This document shows positions 6,536 to 7,121 of a stretch of 7,121 nucleotides of DNA, piece by piece. The notes beneath the pieces are model-generated. The model saw nothing but the letters and a program-made list of their open reading frames with translations, ran no database searches and was not told the DNA's origin. Source of the DNA: an uncultured Clostridia bacterium. Its GTDB lineage: Bacteria > Bacillota > Clostridia > Oscillospirales > CAG-272. The DNA lies in contig CANQMJ010000125.1 in the NCBI GenBank assembly GCA_947624945.1, forward strand, positions 1 through 7,121, in the 5' to 3' direction. How positions within the stretch are numbered: position 1 is the stretch's first letter; each line of letters opens with the position of its first letter. The translations under genes were made by a program, and so were the position numbers.

Positions 6536-7121
6536 ATGGACTTTTCCGAATTTGACTTTGAAAACAGGATCGTAGACTCTTCCCTTCAATATAACGACCT
6601 CGGCGGGGACGGCACCGACAGCGAAAACTCGCTGCGCCCGAAAACTCTCGACGACTATACGGGTCAGAAAAAGGCGAAGGAAGAGCTTTCTATCTACATA
6701 AACGCCGCCAAGCTGCGCGGCGAGCCGCTCGACCACGTGCTCTTGTACGGCCCGCCCGGACTCGGCAAAACGACGCTCGCCGCTATAATCGCGAACGAGC
6801 TCGGCGTAAATTTTCGCGTCACGAGCGGTCCCGCGATAGAGAAGCAGGGCGATCTGCTCGCGCTCTTAACAAATCTGTCCGAGGGCGACGTGCTCTTCAT
6901 CGACGAGATACACCGCCTCTCGCGTCAGGTCGAAGAAATTCTCTATCCCGCGATGGAAGACTACGCCGTAGACTTCATTCTCGGCAAAGGTCCAGCCGCG
7001 CGAAGCATCCATTTCGGACTCCAGCGGTTCACCCTTATCGGCGCGACGACACGCGCCGGACAGATGACGACGCCGATGCGCGACAGATTCGGCGTCATAC
7101 TGCGCCTTGCGCTGTACACCC
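6536..7121 (+). CDS. ruvB: Holliday junction branch migration ATPase RuvB (3' end beyond window)
   Basis: RuvB is the hexameric AAA+ motor that pumps DNA through the RuvA-bound junction. The first 195 codons are present and open to the right edge, a little over half of the usual ~330-350 residues. An N-terminal linker precedes LRPKTLDDYTGQ (33-44), followed by Walker A GPPGLGKT (72-79), Walker B LFIDEIHRL (120-128), sensor 1 GATTRAG (169-175), and MRDRFG (181-186), which contains the expected arginine finger. The sensor 2 and winged-helix domain would follow outside the window. The ATG at 6536 follows ruvA by 15 nt, with AGGTG (6527-6531) just ahead at a short spacing of 4. A small local difference is LQRFTLIG (162-169), where most RuvB proteins I recall have LPPFTLIG. 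Confidence 0.98.
   Translation, partial: MDFSEFDFENRIVDSSLQYNDLGGDGTDSENSLRPKTLDDYTGQKKAKEELSIYINAAKLRGEPLDHVLLYGPPGLGKTTLAAIIANELGVNFRVTSGPAIEKQGDLLALLTNLSEGDVLFIDEIHRLSRQVEEILYPAMEDYAVDFILGKGPAARSIHFGLQRFTLIGATTRAGQMTTPMRDRFGVILRLALYT

Noticed and set aside
1..7121. Mobile element, CRISPR array, toxin-antitoxin or defence system
   Set aside because: No transposase, integrase, spaced direct repeats, or small paired toxin-like genes are visible; all coding space is filled by housekeeping genes and a YfhO-family protein.

Overview
The window looks like a chromosomal housekeeping region from a GC-rich member of the Clostridia or a related Gram-positive lineage. The reasons are GC-rich third codon positions with frequent ATA isoleucine codons, AT-rich promoters of canonical sigma-A type, purine-rich Shine-Dalgarno sites, a small DUF951 protein typical of Firmicutes, a YfhO-family membrane protein, and an rRNA leader with the Firmicutes-style TTGAAAAC element. 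The exact taxon cannot be told from this sequence.

Layout. Positions 1-556 are non-coding. Positions 1 to about 177 read on the minus strand as the 5' leader of an rRNA transcript, and the mature rRNA, most likely 16S, should begin just beyond the left edge. Its promoter at 184-212 is near-perfect and preceded by A-tracts. An AT-rich spacer and a symmetric 15-bp terminator hairpin (501-534) separate it from aspS (557-2335, minus), which encodes a complete bacterial aspartyl-tRNA synthetase. aspS has its own promoter near 2551-2578 and a leader of about 200 nt that contains hairpins but no recognisable T-box core.

A divergent promoter (2633-2661, plus) drives a compact plus-strand gene set: a DUF951 protein (2716-2925), an 8-nt-overlapping large YfhO-family polytopic membrane protein (2918-5884), ruvA (5924-6520), and ruvB (6536 to beyond the right edge). 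Overlap or short spacing suggests one operon.

How the genes relate. RuvA and RuvB form the Holliday-junction branch-migration motor. AspRS charges tRNA-Asp, and the rRNA operon supplies ribosomes. The YfhO protein probably acts at the cell envelope in glycosylation of cell-surface polymers and has no obvious mechanistic link to ruvAB. I see no mobile element, CRISPR array, tRNA gene or defence system, and no convincing evidence of a new biological system. The points most worth a second look are regulatory: the hairpin between the ruvA Shine-Dalgarno and its start codon, the structured aspS leader with a terminator-like hairpin facing the opposite strand, and the rRNA promoter region.
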